Source of the DNA: Trichopria drosophilae
Taxonomy: Eukaryota; Arthropoda; Insecta; Hymenoptera; Diapriidae
Length of the DNA: 64,000 nucleotides
NCBI GenBank assembly: GCA_030407085.1
Contig: CM059585.1
Span: 65,459,501-65,523,500 of the forward strand
Reading direction: 5' to 3'
Program-made: the position numbers and the translations under genes
Part shown: piece by piece, positions 34,359-44,371 of the stretch
Position numbering within the stretch: the stretch's first letter is position 1
Layout of the letters: each line of letters begins with the position of its first letter
Notes under the pieces: generated by a model
Databases searched by the model: none
Told to the model about the DNA's origin: nothing
The model's input: the letters and a program-made list of their open reading frames with translations, nothing else

Positions 34359-34462
34359 GTCATATCTATGCTAATCGAGAAGAAAATACAATGTTAAGCC
34401 CTTGAGTGTCGGAACGATTTCCACTGTTTTGACCAAAAGTGTGTTGAAAAAATTTCTAATGG

Positions 34463-34757
34463 ACTTTTATGAAACTTGTTACTCGGAGGTTATTGGGGTC
34501 GCTGATTACGAATCCGGCATCACATTTTCAAAATTCATAATGGCGGATCCAATATGGCGGAATAATTTTTCAAAATCGATCGGATTTGTTTGAAACTTGT
34601 TACTCGGGGGTTTTCGGTACCGCTGATTACGAATATGACCATACTTTTTTAAAATTCAAAATGGCAGATCCAATATGGCAGCAGAATTTTTCAAAATCGA
34701 TCGGATTTGTTTGAAACTTGTTACTCGAGGGTTTCCGGGGTCGCTGATAACGAATTT
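34463..34757 (+). repeat. 121-bp tandem repeat, about 2.5 units
   Basis: The word GAAACTTGTTACTCG starts at 34471, 34592 and 34713, giving a 121-bp period. Each unit also holds CGCTGATTACGAAT and AAAATGGCRGATCCAATATGG. A single diverged inverted unit lies at about 36165-36320, and the AATGGCGGATCTAATATG at the very end of the window belongs to the same family. Confidence 0.8.
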
Positions 34758-36160
34758 AATTGCCCTTTATTAAAAAAAAAAAAAAAAACAATGCGCTGCC
34801 AGGGCAAACCTATAAGGCAAGCTGCTATTAAGGTTGGCTCTTAAATAAGGGCTGAAGGGCTATGTGACTATCGGATACGTCGAGCATTAAATGATTTCTA
34901 AATTACGCCCCAGGCCAAATTTTGATAGAAGCTTTCGTTATTAGTATTCCAGAATGGCGCTGCTACCTTGCTATAAAGCTGGCAAAACTATGTTTTTTTC
35001 TTTTAAATAATGGAGCATTAAATTTCGGATTAGAGCATTAAATTCGCACTAATTGAGCTCCAAATTATGCATTAAGAAAATTTTTAATTTTCGATTGTGG
35101 TCTTGCCAGGTTTGCGTACCTGTGTTTTCATGTATGAAATGGGCAGCTTTTTAAAATTGAATAAATGTTAATTTTTATATTCGAATGTCATAAACAAAAA
35201 TAAAGCGAAGTAAGTGTCAATATACGAATACTAGGTTATCCTATTTTTATTCGAGATAAGAATAATTATTGTAAAGTCAGGCTAGTAATTAGCGTTAATC
35301 TTCGATCAGTCCCTATCACGGTATACAAATTTATTAACATTAGTAACTCTACCATTTATATATGTACATACATACACGCGCATAATAAAATAAATTATTT
35401 ATGTATGTACATCCATAATTGTCATTAGGAATACCCTATTACTCCAGTTAATTTAATACTTCGTCCAGATCTTGGGTCTGTGGCAGATGCTGCCATTGCA
35501 AATTTCACAGTATCAAGTGTTCGAAGAGGAACATCGAACGGTTGCCGGTATGTAGGGGAGGGATTGGGGTTAAAAATTTGTAATTACTACATATGACATT
35601 TTTTGTACAAAAAGAGTTTGATAATGTATTTCCTAGAAAATATTCTTCAAAAACTGCGTTATCTGCTTTTTTACAAAAAAAACTCTGAGTACAGCTCGTT
35701 TCACTATGCAAAGTTCTGCTTATAAAAGTCCGTTAAGCTGTCGGGATAAGTATTTATTCATTATTTAAAAAAATAAAAATCTTAGAATTTTTCCTTCATG
35801 CATTTTTGTTTTAAATCCGAGCACTGTTCGAGAAGTGGTGATTAGTACCAAACTTATCCGATATCGCGCGAAACCCCTTACTTGATTAGACCTCTCAATT
35901 ACAGTTCTCGAAATCATTCATTCCAAATTTATTTATTCACGACTGTTAAAAATTCGGGTGTTCGTTATCTCAACCTTAGCTGCATTCCACAGGGAATATG
36001 TAAAATTTAAAATAACAACCAAGCTTGAATTGGAGACTTATTTAGGAAATTAAAATTGATTAGGAGAGGGCTTCCATTTTGCACAGGTTACCGGACAATG
36101 AATTGTCAAGTACGTAATTTATAAAAAAACATCTTCAATTTATATAGTCGCTGTTTTAAA
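34758..36160. other. Intergenic sequence, no gene seen
   Basis: AT-rich without supported features. Confidence 0.45.
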
Positions 36161-36164
36161 TACT

Positions 36165-36320
36165 CAAAATCTGTTGTCATTTTCGTATTCAGTGACCTTG
36201 TAAGTCCCCGAGTAACTATTTTCAAGCGAATTCAGTCGATTTTCAATTTTTGTCCATCGTATTGGATCCGCCAATTGTAATTTTTGAAAACCGACATCAG
36301 ATTCGCATTCAGCGACCCTA
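36165..36320 (-). repeat. Single unit of the 121-bp repeat family, inverted
   Basis: Reverse complement reads CAATTGGCGGATCCAATACG and AGTTACTCGGGGACTT, matching the tandem unit at 34471-34757 with divergence. Confidence 0.55.
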
Positions 36321-36705
36321 AAAACGTATAAATGATAAGTTTCCCGCAAATGTTTGTGCGAAATTATTTGCCGCAAATGATTTTAAAAAATGGTCATTTT
36401 TTTGTTTATTTTTGTTTATAGTTAATTAATTGCAGTATTTTAATACGCGTGATATCTTACATTCGATAGATAAATGTCTTAGCTATGTAAAAAATTAAAC
36501 ACAACGTAAAAAACATAAGAAACTGATTTTTAAATGTGAAAAAACTAGCCAATAAAAGGTGGGTCTCATATGAATTTTATATCTCTGTTTAGTTTGAATG
36601 TTTGTTTTATTTTTTGTAACACGGTTTTTAGTCGCTCTCCAATTGTAACACCTTACAAGATGTAATTTCTTACAAAGGAATAAATAAATAAATAAATGAA
36701 TAAAT

Positions 36706-36850
36706 ACACACACACACGCACGCACGCACGCACGCACACACCCACACGCACCCCCCCCCCCCCCTCCCTCCCACACACACTCACGCACGCACGCACGCAC
36801 GCATAGACATACATACATACATACATACATACATACATACGTACATACAT
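36706..36850. repeat. AC/ACGC/ACAT microsatellite, 5' flank of R1-clade fragment
   Basis: (AC)n, (ACGC)n, a C-run, then (ACAT)n ending directly at the truncated retrotransposon. ACAY repeats are the known target of Waldo-type elements. Confidence 0.9.
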
Positions 36851-38820
36851 TGGTCAGAAACGGCCTAAAGAAGAAGGCGAAGCAGCAGCAACAACAACAC
36901 CTTGGATCGGGAAATGTTCCTCTACAGCTTGGAACAGACGGATGTGGAGGCAACAGCAGAGGAGAGAGCCCGATGCCTCTCCCGAGCCATAACAGCGGCT
37001 TGCGATGCCTCTATGGCCGTGAAGTAAAATCCTCGCGGCCGACCCCCAGTTTACTGGTGGAACGAGGAAATCGCAGATATCCGTCGAGAGTGCCTTCGGG
37101 CTCGAAGGCTGCACCAGAGAGCAATTCATTAGCCCCAGTACTACCAACTGGCCGCGGACTATGAAAGAAAGAGAAAGAGGCTCAAGATTGCCATCAAGGC
37201 CGCGAAAAGAAAGTGCTGGAAGGACTTTTGTGAGGAGGTGGACGGCAATCCCTGGGGGCGACCGTATAAAACGGTCATGAACAAGATCAAGCCCAGGGGA
37301 CCCAACGCACCATCTTGTCCATCCTTCCTTGGCAAAGTCGTGGGCCATTTATTCCCAGAACAGCGAGAACGGCCGATTGGCACTGGCCTGGTGGCAATGG
37401 CTGGTGCAGTCGAGCCGCCAGATGTTACCAAAGCCGAAGTAAAGATGGCTGCTAAGAAGATCTCCACCCGTAAGGCCCCAGGAATGGATGGGTTACCTGG
37501 AATGGCAGTGAAGATCGCAGCGCTGAATGTACCAACCATCTTCACATTGACATTCAGTGCTTGCCTAAAGGAAGGATGCTTCCCGGCGCAGTGGAAGGAA
37601 CAGAGGTTGGTGCTGCTGTCGAAGGGAAACAAACCCCCGGACGACCCATCCTCATTCCGACCGCTCTGCATGCTTGACATCTCCGGGAAGCTATATGAGA
37701 GGGTTATCCGTGCCAGACTAGAAGCAGCCATCGAAAATGCCGGAGGTCTTTCCGAAAACCAGTTCGGATTTCGGAAAGGGCGCTCAGCCATCGATGCAAT
37801 CGGCCGAGTGAAAGCAATAGCCACGGATGCCATCAGTGGCAGCCGAAACACCAGGTGCATGTGTGCCATCATTGCCCTGGATATTCGGAACGCATTCAAT
37901 TCGGCCTGGTGGGATTGCATCATGCAGGCACTCGAAGATCTGAAGGTGCCTCTCTACCTAAGAGAAGCCATCTCAAGCTACCCAACAGACCGAACCTTGT
38001 ATTATGACACCGATGACGGCAGGCACTCCTACAACATCACGGGAGGCGTGCCACAGGGATCGGTTCTGGGACCCTTGCTCTGGAACGTCTTATATGACGG
38101 ACTGCTCAGGCAATCCCGTCCAGACGGGGTGTGGTGTCCATGGTAGCTTTCGCAGACGACCTTGCACTAATCGTCGTCACGAAGACCATTGACGAGGTGC
38201 AATTTAGCGGAGATGACGCTATCGAGGTAGTAGCTAGGTGGTTGAGCAACCATGGGTTAGATCTGGCGGCTGAGAAGACGGAGGCGGTGCTCATTTCTCG
38301 CACAAAGAAAAGGGTATACGCCACCTTCACGGTGGAAGATACGCAGATTCAAGATCACTATTAGATATCTTGGAGTCACTCTAGATGCGCGGCTGTCGTT
38401 CAAACAACACCTGATGAACGCAGGCGCAAAGGCTTCCAAAGTGGCGTGTATGCTCTCCAGCATCATGCCCAATATGGGGGGGGGGGTGGCGAAACAGCCG
38501 CGACGGACCCTCCTTTCATCGGTAGTAAGCTCCGTTATTCTTTACGGGGCACCGATCTGGGCTGATGCCAAGAACATTCATAAGAGCTACGGAGCCACCT
38601 GTCGGCGGGCTTATAGAACAGCCGCCCTAAGAGTGGCCCGTGCCTACCGTTCTGTATCGGACATCGCCCTCTCGGTGGTCGCGGGACTCCTTCTCATAGA
38701 CCTTCTTGCTATGGAGAGGGCAGCAGTACACCGTGAAGGCAGGTGTATAAGGTAGGACATCGCCGACCAGGAGCCGAACCACGACAAACGGTCCATGAGG
38801 ACCATAGAAGAGTGGCAATT
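36851..38820 (+). mobile_element. Truncated R1-clade retrotransposon (ORF2 part only)
   Basis: Homologous to about 11250-13200 of the element at 9 kb. It begins inside the region after the APE domain and stops within the C-terminal domain, before the CCHC knuckle (matching ends at GAGTGGCAAT, about 38820). The left edge abuts an ACAT microsatellite, consistent with a 5'-truncated target-primed insertion; the right edge has lost the 3' UTR and is followed by unrelated AT-rich DNA. Divergence from the first element is clear throughout, so they are separate subfamilies. Confidence 0.8.
37238..38755 (+). pseudogene. R1-clade reverse transcriptase fragment, frameshifted
   Basis: The best-preserved RT in the window. 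Visible: ARKAP-type TRKAPGMDGLPG (about 37480), RPLCMLDISGKLYERVIRAR, NQFGFRKGRSAIDAI, IALDIRNAFNSAWWD, GGVPQGSVLGPLLWN with intact PQGS (about 38045), MVAFADDLALIVVTKT with FADD (about 38140), LAAEKTEAVLISRTKK, then ARVAYRSVSDIALSV-like C-terminal sequence. Two lesions break the frame: a 2-bp duplication of the GTG type at about 38128, between PQGS and FADD, and an indel at about 38350 with a following TAG. A G-run at 38475-38486 lies in the thumb region. Upstream, 36945-37235 continues the same protein with further stops. Confidence 0.8.
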
Positions 38821-38929
38821 CAGATTTTATTAATTGTTAATAACGATAAAAATTGTTTAAAAATCTAAAATGACGGAAACTTTTCGGAATTAAGTTCAAG
38901 ATATACGAAACTACATTTTAAGACCCACA

Positions 38930-40440
38930 GGCAAAGTAGAACTGTTACAGACACGGAAAGAGCGAAACAGGACTCACTTTCGTCAGCGCAGGACTGGCTA
39001 CTCAGCTGAACAGTTTACTGCCGATCTTGCGAAAATTGACTGAGAATCCCATCTGCCCATACAATCAACGGATGTTAAACAGCAATTCATCACTTTCGCT
39101 TTCCGAAATACCTACGATCTCCATGCACCTTTCTCACGAATAACTCCAACTAAACCTCGAAATCCGTGGATAAATAAGGACATCCTATTGCACATTAAGC
39201 AAAGAAATAAGCTTTACTCTACATACAAACATAAGAGAGATATCATATCATTTATTGATTATAAGGTGGCACGCAACACTGCACGACGTCAAATATCTAA
39301 AGCTCATACGCATTATTGTACTCGCCGACTTCAATCAATCACTGACTCCAAGGCAAGCTCGTCGGAGTTGATACGTTTGTGTTTGGTCAAGCCTAAACCC
39401 CCACTCCCTAAACTAATCTGCTCTCTTGACGACCTTAACAAATATTTCTCGTCTATCTCTAACAGTAGTCATTCTCGCTTCTCCCTCGATCATCCATTAC
39501 CTTCTCAATTATGCAGATACTCCAGACATGCTTTTTTTGCCTTCAGTCACACCATTGTTAGTTTTAGCTTTTCACTCGATAAAGTCGAAGTCAGCGGTGT
39601 ACGATGGAATAGTCTTTCATTGTTTCAACGCTACCTAGTCCACGATTGCAAGCTCTCTTCTTGATTTGTTTACTAGCAGTTTGCAGTCTGATATCTTTCC
39701 TAAGGAATGGAAGAAAGTTATTATAAAACCTATAAATAAGATATCATCTCCTGCCATTGCCATTCTTTGCTTCTTGTCGAAGATGCTTGATGGGCTTGTT
39801 AGTGATGCATTTACTAATTATCTGAGAGTAATAACTTCCTAGACCTTAGGCAATCAATCAGAATTTCGCAAAGGAAACAGCACCCACACGGCTCTCACTC
39901 TACTTGTGGATTACATGCGGGAAGGTATTGAACACGGGTTGGTAACAGTCCTTATTTTATTTGATTTTTCCAAGGCATTTGATACTGTTGACATTATCAC
40001 CCTCCTCAGTAGACTTAGAGACCTTAATGTTTCATCAACTACTTTAAGATGGGTTGCTTCTTATTTGATAGGGCGCGAGCAAGCAGTAGCGGAAGTGGAT
40101 GAAGAGTTCCCAGAATAGGCGGAGTGGTTGCGGCAGTTCCGCAGGGATCCATTCTGGGCCCTCTCCTTTTCTCTATCCTAATTAATGACATTTCTAGATC
40201 TCTCTCATTCACCAGATACATGCTTTATGCGGATGACTTCCAAATAATGTTATAATGTAAACCACCAGAATTGTCTACCGCCATCCTTAGAGTAAATTCT
40301 GATATAGATTCGGTGTTGAAGTATGCTGTCGACACAGGCCTCGAAGAAACGTTCGATCTGCCTAACATATAAGTAGGGGGGCATTTAGTTCCCATAGTAA
40401 ATGACGTCATAAATCTAGGACTTCATTTAGATTCTTCACT
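38930..40440 (+). pseudogene. Jockey/CR1-like non-LTR retrotransposon ORF2 relic
   Basis: A second type of retrotransposon immediately downstream of the R1-clade fragment. It reads PWINKDILLHIKQRNKLYST (linker before RT, about 39160), VTVLILFDFSKAFDTVDI (RT motif A, about 39940), [19 protein letters not shown] (motif B, about 40130) and [13 protein letters not shown] with YADD (about 40212). Several frame changes and stops are present. The FDFSKAFDTVD and YADD motifs fit the APE-type Jockey/CR1/I group; I cannot place it more narrowly. Neither the APE domain nor a 3' tail is visible. Confidence 0.7.
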
Positions 40441-42482
40441 TTCCGGAATAAACAAATAAACCAAGATGTGCTCAGTCCACCCAACATCACTTGAATTAAC
40501 TTGTCAAAAAAAATGAAAATTTTAAAAGGTGGTGTTTTTGCGATAGTCAAAATTTTTAATTTTCAATAAAATGGACGCCATTTTGTTATTTAAAAATATT
40601 TTCAAATTATTTTAGCGCCATTTTATGCAGCTGGGTTGTACACATTAAATGCACAAAGAAATATTAACATACCATTATTTTTCTCGGCGGGGCAGGAGTT
40701 TTTGTAAAAATAACAATCACTTTGTGCGGAATGTGTGTTTAACTTCCCCTACTTCTAGAAGCCAAGGGAATAATTTTTTCGTGTAACAGTGAAATAGGTG
40801 TCTCTTCATTTTTACTATAGAATCGCATATTTCAGTATCAGCGAGTTCTGAGAACATGACCATTGCGGCTCTGCATGATTTGAAACTGAACATCCGTCCA
40901 CCAAACACGTTCTGCAGAGTTGTATGCGTATCTTATTCATTTTACGCACATTCGTTTAAAAATTGTCATCATCTGTCTTATCATTATTATTATAAATTAT
41001 CAATCATATGCCATGGAATCATATACTGTAACATACATATACAGGGTGTCCCAGAACTCCCGAATAATTTTGCAGGGGGGAGAATCCTAACATCATTTTG
41101 AGCCAGAAAGTTTAATACCAAAATCGGATCTAAAGCTCAGAATTTGAGTGACGAACCATTGAAGATTAAAAAAAGAAAAAATAGTTTTTTTGCAATAACT
41201 CGGCTCATTTCAAAGTTACTTTAATGAATGATGACTGATTTTGAAGGCTATTTAGGGGCACGAGGAGGGTGAATATCTTAAATGGCAATGTGGGTCGAGT
41301 GGGGGCTCATTTGAAAGCTCTTTTCGAGACGAATTCAACATTACGAATTCAACACTAGGCATAGAGGGGGCTACGAATACTTTTTAGCGGTCATAATCGA
41401 CTTTTAAAACTTTTAAACTGGTAACTTTTGAACAAATGAAGGTTTTGACTATTGCCGAATTAAGCGAAACCATTTTTCAAAAATATCCATTTTCACCTAT
41501 TTTTGAGGTTAGAATTCGTCTTTGGGAGGTCAAAATACATCGGATAGCATAAAAAGCACTATAAGCATGCGCACTCGGCATTCGAAAGTATAGACCTTAA
41601 GCTGTAAAATGAGCCCTCATTCGTATTTTTTTATTGTTTTTAATTGTGGGCAGAGCAGTGTTCGGTTGACGTGGAATGTCCCATCTATACATACACTTCA
41701 TTAATTTAAAATGGCTGAAATAAAATGTCGGATCATTTTTCTGAAATGTACTCGGATTGGAATGCAATTCGTTAGTTGCAGAGTGGCAATAGGCGATACC
41801 GTTTTTGAAATTCGTAGTGGCGTCCTTTGCCTTTGACTATTTCAAAGTTTAGGAAAATTGGGAAATTCACACCGCGAGGAGGTGGACGATTTTGAGAATC
41901 TTTTTTTTTATTTTATTTACACAAATTTTTTTATCAGGGGAACCCCGCAGAAAAAATAGATTTTTTGAAAAATCGTTTCAGGTATTTCAGCGATTTTCGA
42001 AATATCTTTTCTTTCAATATATATACAGGGTGGCCGATTTATCTGAAGACATAGAAATATCTCGACAACTATGCACAGAATAAAAAAAGGTGTGAAATGA
42101 AAGTTGTTCTACACGAAGGGCGGCATCCAGTAATAATGAAATTGACCTCCTCCTTAAAAAAAAGGAAAAAATTATATTCAAATTTTTGTAGGTACTGAAT
42201 TACCTGAACGTAAATGAAGATAATATGTTTCATTAAGAATTTTTCATTACTTCTCCTTACTTTAGATCAACAAAAATTATGATTATTAAAATTTTATTCC
42301 GTGATTTAAATACACGGAAATATAGCTGACGGAGTGGTTCATGAATTGTGGTCCGGCGGGTTGCAATTTCTCGTTTAATCAATCTATAAAGATGTATTAT
42401 GTGTGTGGCCCGCTGGCATTTGTTATAATATGGAATTATTAACTATTGAATTGTAATTTAATATAATCGGTGTGACGGCGTA
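40441..42482. other. Intergenic sequence with transposon-end-like motifs
   Basis: ACAGGGTGTCCCAGAACTCCCG at 41041 and ACAGGGTGGCCGATTTATC at 42025 resemble the start of known insect DNA-transposon families, but no matching right ends were found. CGGTTGACGTGGAATGTCCC at about 41658 is the inverted form of a motif near 18634. No gene seen. Confidence 0.4.
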
Positions 42483-43400
42483 TTTAATGACGAAAAAAAA
42501 ACAAAAGAATGTAAAGATCAAAATGTCATCATGCATCGTTCAAATGCGAACAAACGCGACGTTATTCAAAAATAACGAAGTACATAAGGCCAGAAAAATG
42601 CATTTTACTATTAGGAAAAAGTGAATAGAAAAACCCCACGTAATAGTTAATAAACAAGATCTGTTCCATAAAAAGCGTTTCGCACTTGGCTACCGGTGTG
42701 CTCATCATCAGGGAGCTGGTATTCGTACTTTGACCGCGTGCATTTAATTATTTTGAAAATTTATAAATGTAATAATCGGCTTCGTGGCTCAGGCGGTTAA
42801 CGCACTGGACTACGGAGTCGTAGGTCGTGAGTTCGATCCCCGTCCGGTGAACAATTTTTCGATTTCGTTTTCAAGCAGCAGCTCGCTGTTGGTAAGACGA
42901 GCCACGATGTTTGTTTACGTTTCGAAAATATTGTTTATCTGGCGGAAATCGTCTCATGACCGCTGCTGTACTTGGTGTAGGTTTCTGCAGTCCTTCATTT
43001 CATACACAAATGTGAAGTATGGCGCCATCTTCGTAAGTCGATCTGCAGCACTAGCTAAATTCTCATGATTAAAAAAAAAACAATATGGCAAAAATTAAGT
43101 AAAAAGGGCGATTTCGCCCGTTAATTAATAAAATAAATAAATAAATAAATAAATAAATGTTTACACAATTTCGAGTTTTTTTTGGGGGGGGGGGGCTGGT
43201 AGCCAAGTGTGAAACGCTGTTTATGTATAGATCTTGTTTATTAATTATTACGTGGGGTTTTTCTATTCATTTTCCCAATAGTAAAATGAATTTTTCTGTC
43301 CTTATATGTTTCATTATTTTTAATATGGTCGCGCTCGTTCGCATTTGAACGAAGTATGTTGACATTTTCATGCTTTTGTTTTTCCCTTCATTTAATGTTT
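42483..43400. mobile_element. Inverted-repeat element interrupted by a SINE
   Basis: The left arm (about 42483-42695) contains CGTTCAAATGCGAAC, ATGCATTTTACTATT and CGCACTTGGCTACC; the right arm (about 43192-43400) contains their reverse complements (GGTAGCCAAGTGTG, AATAGTAAAATGAAT, GTTCGCATTTGAACG). The tRNA-Arg SINE sits in the centre. Arms are diverged by a few percent to perhaps 10%. No ORF. Confidence 0.7.
42778..43157 (+). mobile_element. tRNA-Arg-derived SINE, copy 2
   Basis: Best-preserved copy: A box in GGCTTCGTGGCTCAGGCGG, anticodon arm GGACTACGGAGTC (loop CTACGGA, as in tRNA-Arg ACG), B box GAGTTCGATCCCCG. The body matches copy 1. The tail is GGGCGATTTCGCCCG then TTAATTAATAAAATAAATAAA. 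It lies inside the 42483-43400 palindromic element, so it was inserted after that element formed. Confidence 0.88.
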
Positions 43401-44152
43401 TCTAATTTTCCTTTTGTGATAATTATATTTATTTATTGAATTACTGTTTGCTATTACTATTAATTTGTAATATTTTTCCTCGGCATGGCAAATCGCAGAT
43501 GTACACCTGCACGGCGTGGAGGCTTAGGGTTGTTGAGTCATCATGCCTATAGCGATTTTGATCGTAATTCGTCCATTGACCCTGCAGAGGGGCCTAAACT
43601 GAATGTGTTTTTCTACCGAATGTACAGTCATCTGCCCGCTGCAGTATCTCCGTAACAGGATGTCTTTAAGCATGGTATAAGAAGAAAGGTATATCAACTT
43701 TGTGGTTGCGCAAAAGCAACCAATCGACGTTGATCTAAATTGATCGGCTGAGGCAGGGTGGAACATTTTATAACAAGAGAGGTATAGAAGTAACCAATCA
43801 GCATTGATCTATATTGGTATTTCCCCTTCTCCAACATGCGTCTTGCAATACCTCTCTTATTCTACCATGGTCTTTAAGGTGCCTACTGGAAGGTCGCACG
43901 AGTCGCTTGTTGTTACTGCTGTAAGTAGTGTAGCTACTACTGCGTGTTTCCTGGGGTATTTAGGGTCTGCTTATGAGTGTACTTCAATTCTCATTGGTCT
44001 CCGGATTTCGCAATAGAAATTCCAATTTTGTGATCATTTGTAATTGTCGCTATCGCTACAATTAGTTGCCTAAGCGTTATTTTCTATGATTCTACGCGAA
44101 ACGCGCTACTCTCACTATTCGCACTTTTTTTTCTTGGTTTTCCGCGATTGCT
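43401..44152. other. Intergenic sequence, no gene seen
   Basis: Moderate GC content at 43480-43990, with two copies of a (T)AACCAATC(A/G)nCnTTGATCTA word (about 43719 and 43794). Short frames on both strands have no recognisable similarity. Confidence 0.4.
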
Positions 44153-44241
44153 GATTGGCGAACGCTTTTCACCTAATTAAACGTAATCGTGGTTTTACTT
44201 CCACTATAAATACCTAAGGTACCTGATTACTCCGATCATTT
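44153..44241 (+). promoter_or_regulatory. Candidate Pol II core promoter (inverted CCAAT, TATA box, Inr)
   Basis: GATTGG (inverted CCAAT) at 44153-44158, TATAAATA at 44205-44212, and TCATTT, a good arthropod initiator, at 44236-44241. From the first T of the TATA box to the initiator A (44238) is 33 bases, the normal spacing. An ATG follows at 44261. This is motif evidence only. Confidence 0.4.
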
Positions 44242-44260
44242 AGACGTGTCTCCGGTCATA

Positions 44261-44371
44261 ATGGTTCAGACGATGCAGAGGAAGGTAGCGCGCCAAAAAA
44301 ATGCTTACTTTGTCCATTTGACGAAGTTACATAGGAGGGCATCGGAAGCCGTATCAAAGAAGTGCAAGTGA
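44261..44371 (+). CDS. Possible 36-aa basic peptide downstream of the promoter motif
   Basis: ATG 23 bases after the putative initiator opens a frame of 36 codons ending in TGA 44369-44371. The peptide is strongly basic (MVQTMQRKVARQKN at the start, VSKKCK at the end) with no recognised family. Support comes only from its position after a well-spaced TATA/Inr pair. It could be the first exon or the broken start of a longer gene; sequence after the stop opens in another frame (IRNYESVRRAKISF) but I cannot link them. Confidence 0.2.
   Translation: MVQTMQRKVARQKNAYFVHLTKLHRRASEAVSKKCK

Noticed and set aside
41041..42045. Complete transposon between ACAGGGTGTCCCAG (41041) and ACAGGGTGGCCG (42025)
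   Set aside because: The two motifs are in the same orientation and no inverted partner or target duplication was seen.
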